Part shown: positions 7,431 to 17,373 of the stretch, in pieces
Layout of the letters: each line of letters starts with the position of its first letter
Numbering within the stretch: position 1 is the first letter of the stretch
NCBI GenBank assembly: GCA_021800155.1
Contig: JAJYZG010000007.1
Location: 1 to 43,966, forward strand
From: a bacterium
GTDB taxonomy: Bacteria > Patescibacteriota > Saccharimonadia > Saccharimonadales > UBA4665
Direction: 5' to 3'
Length of the DNA stretch: 43,966 nt
Position numbers and translations under genes: made by a program
Notes under the pieces: model-generated
Seen by the model: only the letters and a program-made list of their open reading frames with translations
What the model was told of the DNA's origin: nothing
Databases searched by the model: none

Positions 7431-8834
7431 ATGGAACAGTATGATCTAGTTATCGTTGGCGGTGGAGCGGGCGCATTCGCTGCCGCCATCAAGGCTAACG
7501 AACTTGGAGCCAAAACCGCACTGATTAACTCTGGCTTACCTCTTGGGGGTACATGTGTCAACGTTGGCTGTGTACCGTCGAAGACATTGTTACACGCTGC
7601 TGAGTTATTGCATGATGCAAAAAATCACGGTGTGCCGGGTATTGAACTGGCGCTAAACAAAGCTGATTATGCGGCAGTGGTCGCTGATGAGATGGCGTTA
7701 GTAGAACAGCTGAGAAGCGAAAAGTATGAGCAAGTGCTTAAAGGCTTAGTTAACGTAACCTTTATAGAAGGAAGTGCCAGTTTTGTGTCAGATACTGTCG
7801 TCAAAGTAGGGGCGAAGCAAATTAAAGCGGCTAAGTTTATTATAGCTACTGGCTCAACCGCTATTGTGCCGAATATTGAAGGATTAACTGAGGCTGGTTA
7901 TATAACGCATATTGAAGTAATGGGGCTCAAAACAGTTCCGAAACGTCTAATAGTTATTGGAGCGGGCCCAGTCGGATTGGAGCTAAGCCAGCTATACGCC
8001 AGATTTGGCGCTCAAGTAACGATTTTGCAACGAGCAGCCGGTATTATGCCCAGCGCTGAACCTATATTAACGCAACGTTTAGAACAAATTCTGACTGCTG
8101 AAGGGATTAGTATTAAAACTAGCGTTCAATTAACTAAAGTGGTTGCCAAGAACGGTACAAAGACGGTGTTTTATACCGATAAAGCTGGCGAAGCTGTAGT
8201 TGAAGCCGACGAAATACTGCTGGCTGCCGGTAAGTCTGCTAATACGCGAGAGTTAAACCTTACGGCAGCGGGTGTTGAGGTAAATGACAAGCAAGCAATT
8301 GTTACTCATCCTAATTTGCAGACTTCACAAGAAAGTATCTATGCAGTGGGAGATGTAACTAATCTACCGCTACGACTTGAGACTACAGCTGGGCGCGAAG
8401 GCACATATGCGGCTGAGAATGCGCTAAACGGTACGAATAAATTCATTGACTATCATAGCGTGCCCTACACGGTGTTTACAGACCCACAACTAGCAAGCGT
8501 TGGCTACACTGAAGACGAACAAATGGCGGAATTAAATGTCTGCGCTTGTCGTAGTGTAACTTTTGATAACTTACCAAAAGCCATCATAACGAAACGAACC
8601 GAAGGGGTTATTAAAATAGCTATACATCCAGAAACTAATGTCATTATGGGTGTGCATATTTTAGCGCCTAATGCAGGCGATCTCATTGCTCAAGCAATGG
8701 TACTAATAAAAAACAAAAATACTGTTGATGAAATTAGTGATATGTTGCCAGTATTCCCAACTTTATCTGAGGCCATTAAATTAGCAGCTATGTCGTTTAC
8801 TAATGATATAACAAAAATGAGTTGTTGTATCTAA
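7431..8834 (+). CDS. merA: Mercuric reductase (MerA core, no N-terminal HMA domain)
   Basis: GGTCVNVGCVPSK redox-active Cys pair, two dinucleotide-binding motifs (VGGGAGAFAAAIKA; IGAGPVGLELSQLYARFG), C-terminal vicinal Cys KMSCCI. Confidence 0.9.
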   Translation: MEQYDLVIVGGGAGAFAAAIKANELGAKTALINSGLPLGGTCVNVGCVPSKTLLHAAELLHDAKNHGVPGIELALNKADYAAVVADEMALVEQLRSEKYEQVLKGLVNVTFIEGSASFVSDTVVKVGAKQIKAAKFIIATGSTAIVPNIEGLTEAGYITHIEVMGLKTVPKRLIVIGAGPVGLELSQLYARFGAQVTILQRAAGIMPSAEPILTQRLEQILTAEGISIKTSVQLTKVVAKNGTKTVFYTDKAGEAVVEADEILLAAGKSANTRELNLTAAGVEVNDKQAIVTHPNLQTSQESIYAVGDVTNLPLRLETTAGREGTYAAENALNGTNKFIDYHSVPYTVFTDPQLASVGYTEDEQMAELNVCACRSVTFDNLPKAIITKRTEGVIKIAIHPETNVIMGVHILAPNAGDLIAQAMVLIKNKNTVDEISDMLPVFPTLSEAIKLAAMSFTNDITKMSCCI

Positions 8835-9211
8835 GTTGTATTTATTTCTTTAGATAAATTAACGCTTGATCGACAAGATGCCATTCGAATTACGCTTATG
8901 AGGTATACCGTTGGCTATCGCTGTATAGATGATGCATTACTTTTGTTTAGTGAAATTAACCTATTTCAACGCACAAAGACATCCCGTCGGCATTAAAGAT
9001 GTACTCTTGATATAGTGACAGGACTGTGACACTGCGATGTGCTAAAAAAGCGATCCGATCAAAAATCCTAGTATAAAACTAGCTGCAATAAACGCCAGTA
9101 AACGAGTTAACGGCATATTAATAACATGTGCCACTGAGGCCAACACTACAAGGCCAAGCATTTTTATACATTACTGATTTTATGTAACCGTTTGATATTA
9201 TAAGCATAAGT

Positions 9212-11710
9212 ATGGATAAAGATAAAATAAAGAACATTTCAGTTAACGATATTGCAGGCTTATTAAAATCATCCACAAGTGGTATTTCATCTTCCGAAGC
9301 TAAAAACCGGCAAGAACAGTATGGTTTCAACGTACTAAAGAATGAAACCAGGCTCAGCGTAGTTAAGCTTTTAGCTAAGCAATTTAAAAGCTCGCTTGTT
9401 TATTTGCTGGTTATAGCCTCAGCTTTATCCTTTATATTGAACGATCTAAATGATGGCTTAGTTATTGCCGCAATCTTGATAATAAACGCAGGCCTTGGCT
9501 TTTACCAGGAATACAAATCTGAAAAAGCAGTTGAAAAACTTCAGAAGTTGGTTGGTAAAGAAGTACTTACCGTACGTGACGGCAAACAGACACTTATTGC
9601 AGAGCGTTTACTTGTGCCTGGTGACGTGGTCATCTTGCGTGAAGGAGATATAGTACCCGCTGACATACGATTGTTTAGTGCTAATGATCTGACTGTCAAT
9701 GAGTCCCAGCTAACCGGGGAATCGATGGCTGTATCCAAAAGTATTGAGGGCGAACATGCTTTTGTTTATGCGGGTAGCGTAATCGAACAAGGTGAAGGTC
9801 ATGGGTTTGTCTTTGCTATAGCCGGCAACACAGAACTTGGCAAAATCGCTCATTTATCCAGTTCAACTCAACGAACTACCCAGTTTGAAAAATCACTCTC
9901 TTCCTTCAGCGGATTCCTTGTAAAGGTTACTTTCCTGACTTTAATAGCAGTCTTTATTTTAAAAATAATTGTTGCTCACGATACATCACATATCGGCACA
10001 TTGGCGCTGTTTATCATTGCGTTATCTATTGCAGTTGTACCGGAAGCGATGCCTGTCATAGTCACGGTTACTCTATCTAGAGGCGCTCTTAATCTTGCCA
10101 AACGTCATGTCATCGCGAAGACCCTGACGGCTGTAGAAGATCTGGGCAATGTTAATATCCTTTGCAGCGATAAAACTGGGACCCTAACAGAGAACAAACA
10201 AACAATCAAGCAAATAATGGCTGAAGACAATAATTTATTTCAATTGCTTGCTATTGCAAGTTTAGAGAGTATGGATGAAAAACGTAAAAAGTTTCAGAAT
10301 TCATTCGATAAAGCATTTTTGGAATACGTTCCCCAAGATATACAAGATAAGGCAAAGTCCTTCAATAGGCTGGAAGAATTACCGTTTGATCCTGCGGCTA
10401 GACGTAGGCGGGTAGTAACGAGCGATGGGCACAAAACTTACCTTATTGAAGTCGGTTCGTTAGAAACTTTGCTGGATGTAACTAGCAGTCCCAAGAAGAG
10501 TGCTTATCTAAAAAAAAGCAAAGAAGATGGGGAGCAGGGTTTAAGACATCTAGCTATTGCATATAAAGAGGTTGATTATACATCTAGCAATGACTTCGAC
10601 ATCTTAGAGCATGAGCAAGACTTGCAGTTTGTTGGATTTGTGGCGCTTGAAGATCCGCTTCGACCATCCGCCAAGCATACAATCGCTCTAGCAGAAAAAC
10701 TAGGCGTAGCTATAAAAATACTTTCTGGCGATAGTCGGGAGGTAACTCAATATGTAGCGCGTCAGGTTGGTTTAGTTGACGATAAGCATAGGGTGTATAC
10801 GGGAGAAGAGCTAGATAAATTACCCGACGATCAAGTAGCACAAGTGATTCAGAATAACAGCGCATTCGCGAGACTCAACCCAGAACAAAAGTACCGCATT
10901 ATAAGGCTACTTAAACTGCATGGTAATGTAGTTGGCTATCAGGGCGATGGGATCAACGATGCTCCAGCTTTAAAGCTTGCTGATGTAGCGATTGCAGTTA
11001 ATAATGCGACCGACGTGGCTCAAGAAAGTGCGGACATACTACTGCTCAGAGATGACATAGAAGTAATCATAAATGGGATTAAATATGGCAGAGGGATCTT
11101 TAGCAATATTAATAAATATATTAGGTTTACTTTTGTCAGTAATTGGGGTAACTTTTTTGCATTATCTGCACTGTATCTAATGTCAGTATCTAGTTTGCCG
11201 ATATTGCCTGTTCAGGTTTTGTTAGCTAGTCTACTGACGGATCTGCCATGCATAACTATAGCCACCGATAATGTTGATGTAACTGAACTAGAGCGCCCCA
11301 GCAAGTTTAATGTGCATTCCTTGATGTTTATTTCTATGTTTCTAGGTACCATCACCGCCGTTTTTGAAATAATGTACTATAACCTAATAAAAGTGCATTC
11401 TGTCGGAGTGGCAGCTACCGGATTATACTTATTCTTAACATTTACCGCATTGATAGTCATATTTTCTATCCGTAACAAGAGTCATTTTTGGAAAGCACCT
11501 AAAATGTCTCGGCCGATGAAACTCGGCTTTGCGATTATTTCGGTAGTATCAATAGCACTGGTCTATACCCCAGTCCTTAAAAAGTTGTTTTCTTTCTCAC
11601 ATTTTTCAATAGGACTGGTCGGTATTACGCTATTAATGACGGCTGTTTACTTCCTCGTCATGGATGCCGTTAAAGTCTGGTTCTATAAGACGAATATGCT
11701 TAAAGAATAA
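9212..11710 (+). CDS. P-type cation-transporting ATPase (P2/Ca2+-like)
   Basis: LCSDKTGTLTENKQ phosphorylation site, LTGESMAVSK, GDGINDAPALKLADVAIAV. Confidence 0.9.
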   Translation: MDKDKIKNISVNDIAGLLKSSTSGISSSEAKNRQEQYGFNVLKNETRLSVVKLLAKQFKSSLVYLLVIASALSFILNDLNDGLVIAAILIINAGLGFYQEYKSEKAVEKLQKLVGKEVLTVRDGKQTLIAERLLVPGDVVILREGDIVPADIRLFSANDLTVNESQLTGESMAVSKSIEGEHAFVYAGSVIEQGEGHGFVFAIAGNTELGKIAHLSSSTQRTTQFEKSLSSFSGFLVKVTFLTLIAVFILKIIVAHDTSHIGTLALFIIALSIAVVPEAMPVIVTVTLSRGALNLAKRHVIAKTLTAVEDLGNVNILCSDKTGTLTENKQTIKQIMAEDNNLFQLLAIASLESMDEKRKKFQNSFDKAFLEYVPQDIQDKAKSFNRLEELPFDPAARRRRVVTSDGHKTYLIEVGSLETLLDVTSSPKKSAYLKKSKEDGEQGLRHLAIAYKEVDYTSSNDFDILEHEQDLQFVGFVALEDPLRPSAKHTIALAEKLGVAIKILSGDSREVTQYVARQVGLVDDKHRVYTGEELDKLPDDQVAQVIQNNSAFARLNPEQKYRIIRLLKLHGNVVGYQGDGINDAPALKLADVAIAVNNATDVAQESADILLLRDDIEVIINGIKYGRGIFSNINKYIRFTFVSNWGNFFALSALYLMSVSSLPILPVQVLLASLLTDLPCITIATDNVDVTELERPSKFNVHSLMFISMFLGTITAVFEIMYYNLIKVHSVGVAATGLYLFLTFTALIVIFSIRNKSHFWKAPKMSRPMKLGFAIISVVSIALVYTPVLKKLFSFSHFSIGLVGITLLMTAVYFLVMDAVKVWFYKTNMLKE

Positions 11711-11815
11711 CAAAAATTAGCCGACGTAACACGAACACCAAAAAACGACTATCACAACAAAGAAGATTGTACTGTTTTTGGAAGTTTCGACTTACTCTTT
11801 TAGGTTAGCGTTTGG

Positions 11816-11821
11816 TATAAT
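11816..11821 (+). promoter_or_regulatory. -10 element TATAAT of LCP gene
   Basis: TATAAT, 8 nt before ATG at 11830. Confidence 0.5.
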
Positions 11822-11829
11822 ATTGCCCA

Positions 11830-13602
11830 ATGGATTCTGGCAAGCGCCGTCGTTATTTTGATGTCTATAAACCGATTCCTAGCCAGACTCACCAACCAAG
11901 AATGTCGGCTAAAAAACGGCGAGAGCAACTGACCCAAGACAAAAATAATTATCCCGCTGATTTGACAAAGTCTAATAGTCAAACCAAGAGCTATTTCCTA
12001 AGCAATGATGAGAATAACAATTCGGTTAATCGTAGCCCGCTCGACCATCAGTTAAGACATAAACGGTACCACCAGCGGCAATTACCAAATAATAGAAAAT
12101 CAAAACATAAAATACTGAAACGGGTTTTGCTTAGTTTAGGCGTAATTTTAGCGATAATGATCGGCGTCGGTATATTTTATGGCTGGTCACTGAATAATTT
12201 GCTTAAACGGATCAGTGTCTTAGGACTTACCTCAAATGTGGGTGGCACGGAAAATATTTTGATCGCTGGGTCAACTACTCGCTGCGGGCTAAAGTTTCAA
12301 AGTACGCAGTGGGGTTTATGTTCTCAAGTAGGAGCCGATGAGAATAGTGACATCATAATGATTGCTCACCTAAACCCTTCGACACACCAGGTCAGCTTAC
12401 TATCAATACCGCGTGATACGTTTGTGCCTAACGCCAGATCCGGCAATCAGTCGTTTAAGATAGATGCAGCACTTTACCAAGGACCAAGCCAATTAGTTAA
12501 AGCCATAGAAGAAGATTTTGGCATTCCAATTCAGAATTATGTCGAGGTGAACTTCGATGGTTTTGTTAATACAGTTAATGCGATAGGGGGCATCCGGATG
12601 GATTTCCCCATGCCGGTATATGATGCTTATTCACATTTGAACATTACTAAGTCCGGGTGCACAGAACTCAATGGCATTACAGCGCTGCAGCTTATAAGAG
12701 CCCGACATTTGCAATATAAGCCAGCCTCAATCACGACCAACGACAAAGCTTATTGGCCTTATGAAAATCAGAGCGATATAGGTAGAATAGCTCGCACGCA
12801 TGAGTTCATGCGAGTACTGGCGAGTACTATCATGAAAAAGGGGATATCTAATCCGGTAACTGATGAAAGAATTATTTCGTCAATCTTACCTAATTTAACG
12901 ATCGACTCAGGCTTTAACGATTCAAAAATATTAAGGTTGATCGAAGAGTTCCATAACGTTAATGTTATTAATGCACCCGAGTATACTTTGCCTATCGCAA
13001 TTCCCCCTCTTGGACCTTATTACTTTAATGGTGTTAACTATGGGGATGTAGTTTTCCCGGTTGAACCAACCGATCAAAGTATAATTAATGAATTTTTAGG
13101 TCAACCCAATAACGTCAATACGATGACCGGGAAGAAATTGCCATCCCCAAGTTCTATAACTGTTAATGTAATGAGCGGCAGCGGTCATAGCGGGCAATCC
13201 GCCCAAATAGCATCTGGCCTGAACAGCCTCGGTTTTAATATTGGCACAGTAGGCGATCTAGTGCCGCAAAGTAGCCAAGCCCAAGAGACCTATGTCTACT
13301 ACAAAAGCGGAGACGAGGCTCAGGCCGAAGCCGTGGCCAAACAATTGACCGGTTATGTAATCATGGCCCTTAACTCGAATAAAGTCACACAAGGGGCGCA
13401 AGTTATGGTAATTACCGGAACTGCTACTGGTGTCAATGCGTTAGTAACTTCTACGTCTAGCCAAAACTCATCACGATCAGTTAGTACGAGTTTGAGTACC
13501 TCCACTATTGTTACTTCAGCCAAACCATCGGATGGTTTTTCTGCTCCTTCCAATCCACAGGAAGGATTGACTCCATGGGATCCTCAAGCCTGCACTGATT
13601 AA
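11830..13602 (+). CDS. LytR-CpsA-Psr (LCP) family protein with LytR_C-like tail
   Basis: TENILIAGSTTRCG...SDIIMIAHLNPSTHQVSLLSIPRDTFV...FKIDAAL...VEVNFDGFVNTVNAIGGIRMDFP...ALQLIRARH. Confidence 0.9.
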   Translation: MDSGKRRRYFDVYKPIPSQTHQPRMSAKKRREQLTQDKNNYPADLTKSNSQTKSYFLSNDENNNSVNRSPLDHQLRHKRYHQRQLPNNRKSKHKILKRVLLSLGVILAIMIGVGIFYGWSLNNLLKRISVLGLTSNVGGTENILIAGSTTRCGLKFQSTQWGLCSQVGADENSDIIMIAHLNPSTHQVSLLSIPRDTFVPNARSGNQSFKIDAALYQGPSQLVKAIEEDFGIPIQNYVEVNFDGFVNTVNAIGGIRMDFPMPVYDAYSHLNITKSGCTELNGITALQLIRARHLQYKPASITTNDKAYWPYENQSDIGRIARTHEFMRVLASTIMKKGISNPVTDERIISSILPNLTIDSGFNDSKILRLIEEFHNVNVINAPEYTLPIAIPPLGPYYFNGVNYGDVVFPVEPTDQSIINEFLGQPNNVNTMTGKKLPSPSSITVNVMSGSGHSGQSAQIASGLNSLGFNIGTVGDLVPQSSQAQETYVYYKSGDEAQAEAVAKQLTGYVIMALNSNKVTQGAQVMVITGTATGVNALVTSTSSQNSSRSVSTSLSTSTIVTSAKPSDGFSAPSNPQEGLTPWDPQACTD

Positions 13603-13794
13603 TAAAAACCAATAATCACTTAAGGACAGGACTGTAACTAACAAAACTATAATCTTACTGCATTACATAATGAAGGCTATAGAACTTGAACACTTGGCAC
13701 AAATGTTATTTATGTTGACAGGACCAGCAATCAAGCCTGGTGTTTATGAGCCAAAAAGGCCAGCGGTTACTAACTTTAATGGTCAAACTGGGTG

Positions 13795-13938
13795 ATGAAT
13801 GATCAGAAAATAATTCTAACTGTCAATGCCGGTTCTTCAAGTATCAAGCTGGGTCTATTTAGGTTGAATGACCTACATAAAGAACTCGAAGCAGAAGTTG
13901 TCAATAATCCCAAACATCTTACCAGAGAGCTTAATTGA
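13795..13938 (+). pseudogene. ackA: Acetate kinase N-terminal fragment
   Basis: Unannotated 47-aa frame MNDQKIILTVNAGSSSIKLGLFRLNDLHKELEAEVV...; NAGSSSIK is the acetate kinase N-terminal signature; stop after about 47 codons. Confidence 0.65.
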
Positions 13939-14196
13939 GACTTTTAGTAAGCACTTTTAAAAAGCTAAGATTTTGTCATATCTTTCCCCCGCCTCTATTA
14001 CATGATGCTTTACTTGTTTTCATGGGATAGTTGTCTTAGAAATGAGTTGATGTGTCTATATCAAAACAAGTTGCATTTGGTTGCATTGCTATGTTGTTTG
14101 ATTAAAGTCGTTCGAGATAGCAAATTATCATATTGACTACCTTGCCTAATTAAGCGTAAGCTTAAACTGTAATTAATAAATTAATTAAGGAAAAGT

Positions 14197-14823
14197 ATGC
14201 AAAAGCATATAACAAGATTTGGTCTGATGTGCTCGGTTTTTGCATTTGCGTTGATTGGTGGTTCAGTGGCATTCGCGTTACCACCTCAAGCGAGTGCGCA
14301 TGCGCAGACAACAGGACCAGGCTACAGCGGGACTAATAATCCTTCCGGTAATACAGTCCAGGCAAGTAATGGCAAGGCAAACGGCCAACTACACTTGGCT
14401 GCAGCACAACTTAAGGCTTGTCAAAACCGAGAAAACGCCATTAACAACATTATGAGCAGAATCGATACTCGGGCCCAGAATCAAATTAGCCTATTTAGCA
14501 CCATAGCTACGCGGGTGGAAAACTTTTACACCCAGCAAGGCAAGGCCCTAAGTAACTACAGTCAATTAGTAGCAGCTGTCAACGCAGCTCAAACACAAGC
14601 CGAAAATGACTTTTCTACGCTAAAAAGCACCAGTAACTTTAGTTGTAGTATAAGTAACCCCAAGGGAATGGTTACAGCATTCCAGAGCTACCTTAAGACT
14701 GAGATAAGCGTTTTGCAAAACTATCGGACTACAGTTAAGAATCTGATTGTGGGGGTGGCTTCAGTCAACGGAGTCAATCTCTCTTCAGCTAACCAATCCG
14801 GCTCTTCACAGGGAGGACAATAA
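14197..14823 (+). CDS. Secreted hypothetical protein
   Basis: Signal peptide-like N-terminus; Ala/Gln-rich helical body. Confidence 0.65.
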   Translation: MQKHITRFGLMCSVFAFALIGGSVAFALPPQASAHAQTTGPGYSGTNNPSGNTVQASNGKANGQLHLAAAQLKACQNRENAINNIMSRIDTRAQNQISLFSTIATRVENFYTQQGKALSNYSQLVAAVNAAQTQAENDFSTLKSTSNFSCSISNPKGMVTAFQSYLKTEISVLQNYRTTVKNLIVGVASVNGVNLSSANQSGSSQGGQ

Positions 14824-14824
14824 A

Positions 14825-15121
14825 ATGAAGGATCGATCACAGTCAGGCTTTGCAGCGGTTGAGCTGGTCATACTAGTTGTATTAGTGGCTGCTATTATTG
14901 CTACAGGAGTGTTTGTCTGGCACGAGCACAACAGAAGCAGCAATACATCTACCACTACAGCTTCTAGTGCTTACACTTCGCCGCCCGTATCAACACCACC
15001 AGCTCCGCAAATCAATAATGCGTCTGATCTCAAGAGTGCTCTAACGGCGTTAAATCAGACCAGTGTTAGTTCAAGCAATGTCGATAGCAACCAGTTAAGT
15101 ACCTACTCATCTAATTTCTAA
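14825..15121 (+). CDS. Type IV pilin-like / pseudopilin protein
   Basis: MKDRSQSGFAAVELVILVVLVAAIIATGVFVW, class III-like signal G/FAAVE; real start at 14825 just after the upstream stop. Confidence 0.7.
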   Translation: MKDRSQSGFAAVELVILVVLVAAIIATGVFVWHEHNRSSNTSTTTASSAYTSPPVSTPPAPQINNASDLKSALTALNQTSVSSSNVDSNQLSTYSSNF

Positions 15122-15311
15122 TAGCTAATAAGCTTTTAGGACGAAGCAAGGGGCGGGGAGGTAAAATGTTCCAGTGGCACTTCGACTTCGAAAATGTTAG
15201 GTACAATAGATGACCAAGCTGTAATCGCTTTGGATTTGGAGCAGCCAAGTCTAAAAAATATAACTTTGCTGCAGAATTTATGCAGGAAGCTTAATCTGGA
15301 TTAAAACAACA

Positions 15312-15340
15312 TTGTTCTAAACGCCCGGCAAACATACAAT
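15312..15340 (+). promoter_or_regulatory. Promoter TTGTTC-N17-TACAAT
   Basis: TTGTTC 15312-15317 and TACAAT 15335-15340; second ATG at 15347. Confidence 0.5.
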
Positions 15341-15346
15341 ATGCTT

Positions 15347-16183
15347 ATGTCTGCTACTGACTTTGTTATTTCGCTCGCGCTGATATCAGTTGTCGCGGGT
15401 CTGCTAGGCTCTTTGGTAGGTTTAGGCGGCGGTATTATTATCGTACCGGTTTTAACGCTGTTATATCATGTCGACATCCGATTAGCGATTGGTGCATCAA
15501 TTCTTTCCGTCATTGCTACTTCATCTGGAGCGGCTGTAACGTACGTGCGCGAGCGTCTGACAAATTTACGCGCGGGGATGTTCTTAGAGATCGCAACCAC
15601 TCTCGGTGCGGTGACCGGCGCTTACATTACGACTTTATTTTCCAGCAATGATCTATATATTTTATTTGCGCTGGTGTTAGCCTATTCAGCAATAACGATG
15701 TTTCGTAAGCGACATCAGGATAGGCCTTTAACGAGCTCAAACGATAATCTTGCCAACTATTTTCAGCTTCATGGTTCTTACTATGACCAAAGAGAACATC
15801 ATGAAATATCTTATAAAGTAATCCGGACTAAAGTCGGGCTGGGACTAATGTATATTGCTGGCCTGATATCGGCTCTGCTAGGGGTTGGGTCCGGAGCTCT
15901 GAAGGTACCGGCAATGGATGTAGCTATGCATATGCCAATCAAGGCTTCAGCGGCTACCAGCGACTTTATGATAGGGGTAACGGCGGCTGCCAGCGCCGGG
16001 GCATACTTTTCGCGCGGACAAATCAACCCGATTATTGCCGCTCCGATCGCAATCGGTATTTTGGCCGGAGCCATCATCGGCTCGCGTATGCTTAACAAGT
16101 TTGCGTCGCGTTATGTCCAGGCTTTATTTATTTTAGTTTTGATAGTCGTGGCAGTTGAAATGTTGCAGAGAGGTCTCTCATGA
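15347..16183 (+). CDS. TSUP (TauE/SafE) family anion exporter
   Basis: GLLGSLVGLGGGIIIVPVLTLLYHVDIRLAIGASILSVIATS...GLISALLGVGSGALKVPAMDVAMHMPIKASAATSDFMIGVTA. Confidence 0.88.
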   Translation: MSATDFVISLALISVVAGLLGSLVGLGGGIIIVPVLTLLYHVDIRLAIGASILSVIATSSGAAVTYVRERLTNLRAGMFLEIATTLGAVTGAYITTLFSSNDLYILFALVLAYSAITMFRKRHQDRPLTSSNDNLANYFQLHGSYYDQREHHEISYKVIRTKVGLGLMYIAGLISALLGVGSGALKVPAMDVAMHMPIKASAATSDFMIGVTAAASAGAYFSRGQINPIIAAPIAIGILAGAIIGSRMLNKFASRYVQALFILVLIVVAVEMLQRGLS

Positions 16184-16578
16184 AACATAGCGAATCGCTG
16201 CAAAATATGGAGATTGTGGTGAGTGCGGTGCTGCAGGCCGGAGTGATAGTTAGCTCAGTCATTATACTAATAGGTATAACCTTATTCTTTATTCACGCCC
16301 ATCAAGCGCCGGCTCTCCAACATTCATATCGTCGCTACACAGCAGCCAATTATTCATTCCCGCATACTCTAGCGGCATTGAAAAACTCTGCTATGACTGG
16401 TCAAGGGGTGGGTTTGATTGAACTCGGCGTATTGTTGTTAATACTGACACCGGTGTTACGGGTGGCAACTTCCATCTTGTTGTTTCGTCGTCAACGTGAT
16501 TGGCCGATGACTTTAGTAACACTTTTCGTATTAGTGGTTTTAATCGGCTCCTTTATATTAGGCATTACGGTAAGATAG
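16180..16578 (+). CDS. DUF1634 membrane protein
   Basis: 4-nt overlap with TSUP gene; three TM segments; known TSUP neighbour. Confidence 0.75.
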   Translation: MKHSESLQNMEIVVSAVLQAGVIVSSVIILIGITLFFIHAHQAPALQHSYRRYTAANYSFPHTLAALKNSAMTGQGVGLIELGVLLLILTPVLRVATSILLFRRQRDWPMTLVTLFVLVVLIGSFILGITVR

Positions 16579-16581
16579 CTG

Positions 16582-16600
16582 AGGTTTTATAAAAAACCGG
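16582..16600 (+). terminator. Weak hairpin GGTTTT-ATAA-AAAACC after DUF1634 gene
   Basis: Inverted repeat in gaggttttataaaaaaccgg; could alternatively be an operator. Confidence 0.3.
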
Positions 16601-16618
16601 TATAGTGGTTACTTAGAT

Positions 16619-17308
16619 ATGCAGGATGAAGGCCATGAACCACACAAAAAGGGCGGTCGTCTCTCGAACGTTATTTTAGGCGGCCAAGATGGTCTGGTAA
16701 GTATATTGGGGCTGCTGCTTGGCCTGTCTGCCGCCACTCGATCTGCCCGGATAGTTATTGCTGGAGGTCTGGCGACGATTATAGCCGAAACTTTATCGAT
16801 GGCGGCAGTGGCTTATACTTCACGCATGGCTGATCGTGATCACTACGTTGCCGAACGGTTACGCGAGGAGCAGGAAGTCCGGGACGTTCCATTAACCGAA
16901 CGTCAGGAAATAGTAGATATTTATCGAGCAAAAGGTTTTAGCGGCAAATTACTTGATGATATCGTCAACCACATCACGGCAGATCATGAACTTTGGATCA
17001 ATACCATGATGAAGGAAGAACTTGATCTGTTGCCCGTAGATAAGCATGATGTCTATATTTACAGTCTTACCGTTGGTCTGTCTACTTTAGCGGGCGCATT
17101 GCTTCCGCTAATCCCTTATTTCTTTTTAAGCGTCCATCTGGCCCTCTTCGGTTCGGTATCCCTATCGGTGGTAATTTTGGCAGTAGTCGGGGTCTATAAA
17201 GCTATCTCCACCTTGGGTAATCCAATTAAAAGCGCGGTGCAAATGGTTTTGATCGGTATCGGAGCGGCGATTGCTGGTTACCTGATCGGGTTGTTGTTTA
17301 AGACCTAG
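16619..17308 (+). CDS. VIT1/CCC1 family (DUF125) iron/manganese transporter
   Basis: NVILGGQDGLVSILGLLLGLSAATRS...ETLSMAAVAYTS. Confidence 0.88.
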   Translation: MQDEGHEPHKKGGRLSNVILGGQDGLVSILGLLLGLSAATRSARIVIAGGLATIIAETLSMAAVAYTSRMADRDHYVAERLREEQEVRDVPLTERQEIVDIYRAKGFSGKLLDDIVNHITADHELWINTMMKEELDLLPVDKHDVYIYSLTVGLSTLAGALLPLIPYFFLSVHLALFGSVSLSVVILAVVGVYKAISTLGNPIKSAVQMVLIGIGAAIAGYLIGLLFKT

Positions 17309-17326
17309 TTGCGATTATTCAACTAA

Positions 17327-17343
17327 CTGCAACTAAGTTGCAA
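17327..17343 (+). promoter_or_regulatory. Nur-box-like operator CTGCAA-N5-TTGCAA
   Basis: ctgcaactaagttgcaa; also a perfect 7-1-7 palindrome TGCAACT-A-AGTTGCA (17328-17342); overlaps -35 of the downstream promoter. Confidence 0.5.
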
Positions 17344-17366
17344 TAATAATAATACAGCTCTATCAT
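17338..17366 (+). promoter_or_regulatory. Promoter TTGCAA-N17-TATCAT of NicO-like gene
   Basis: -35 17338-17343, -10 17361-17366, ATG 17374. Confidence 0.55.
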
Positions 17367-17373
17367 TATCTTT

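Noticed and set aside
9042-9161. 39-aa minus-strand hydrophobic ORF MLGLVVLASVAHVINMPLTRLLAFIAASFILGFLIGSLF
   Set aside because: Too short and without context or motif to support as a gene; may be a remnant.
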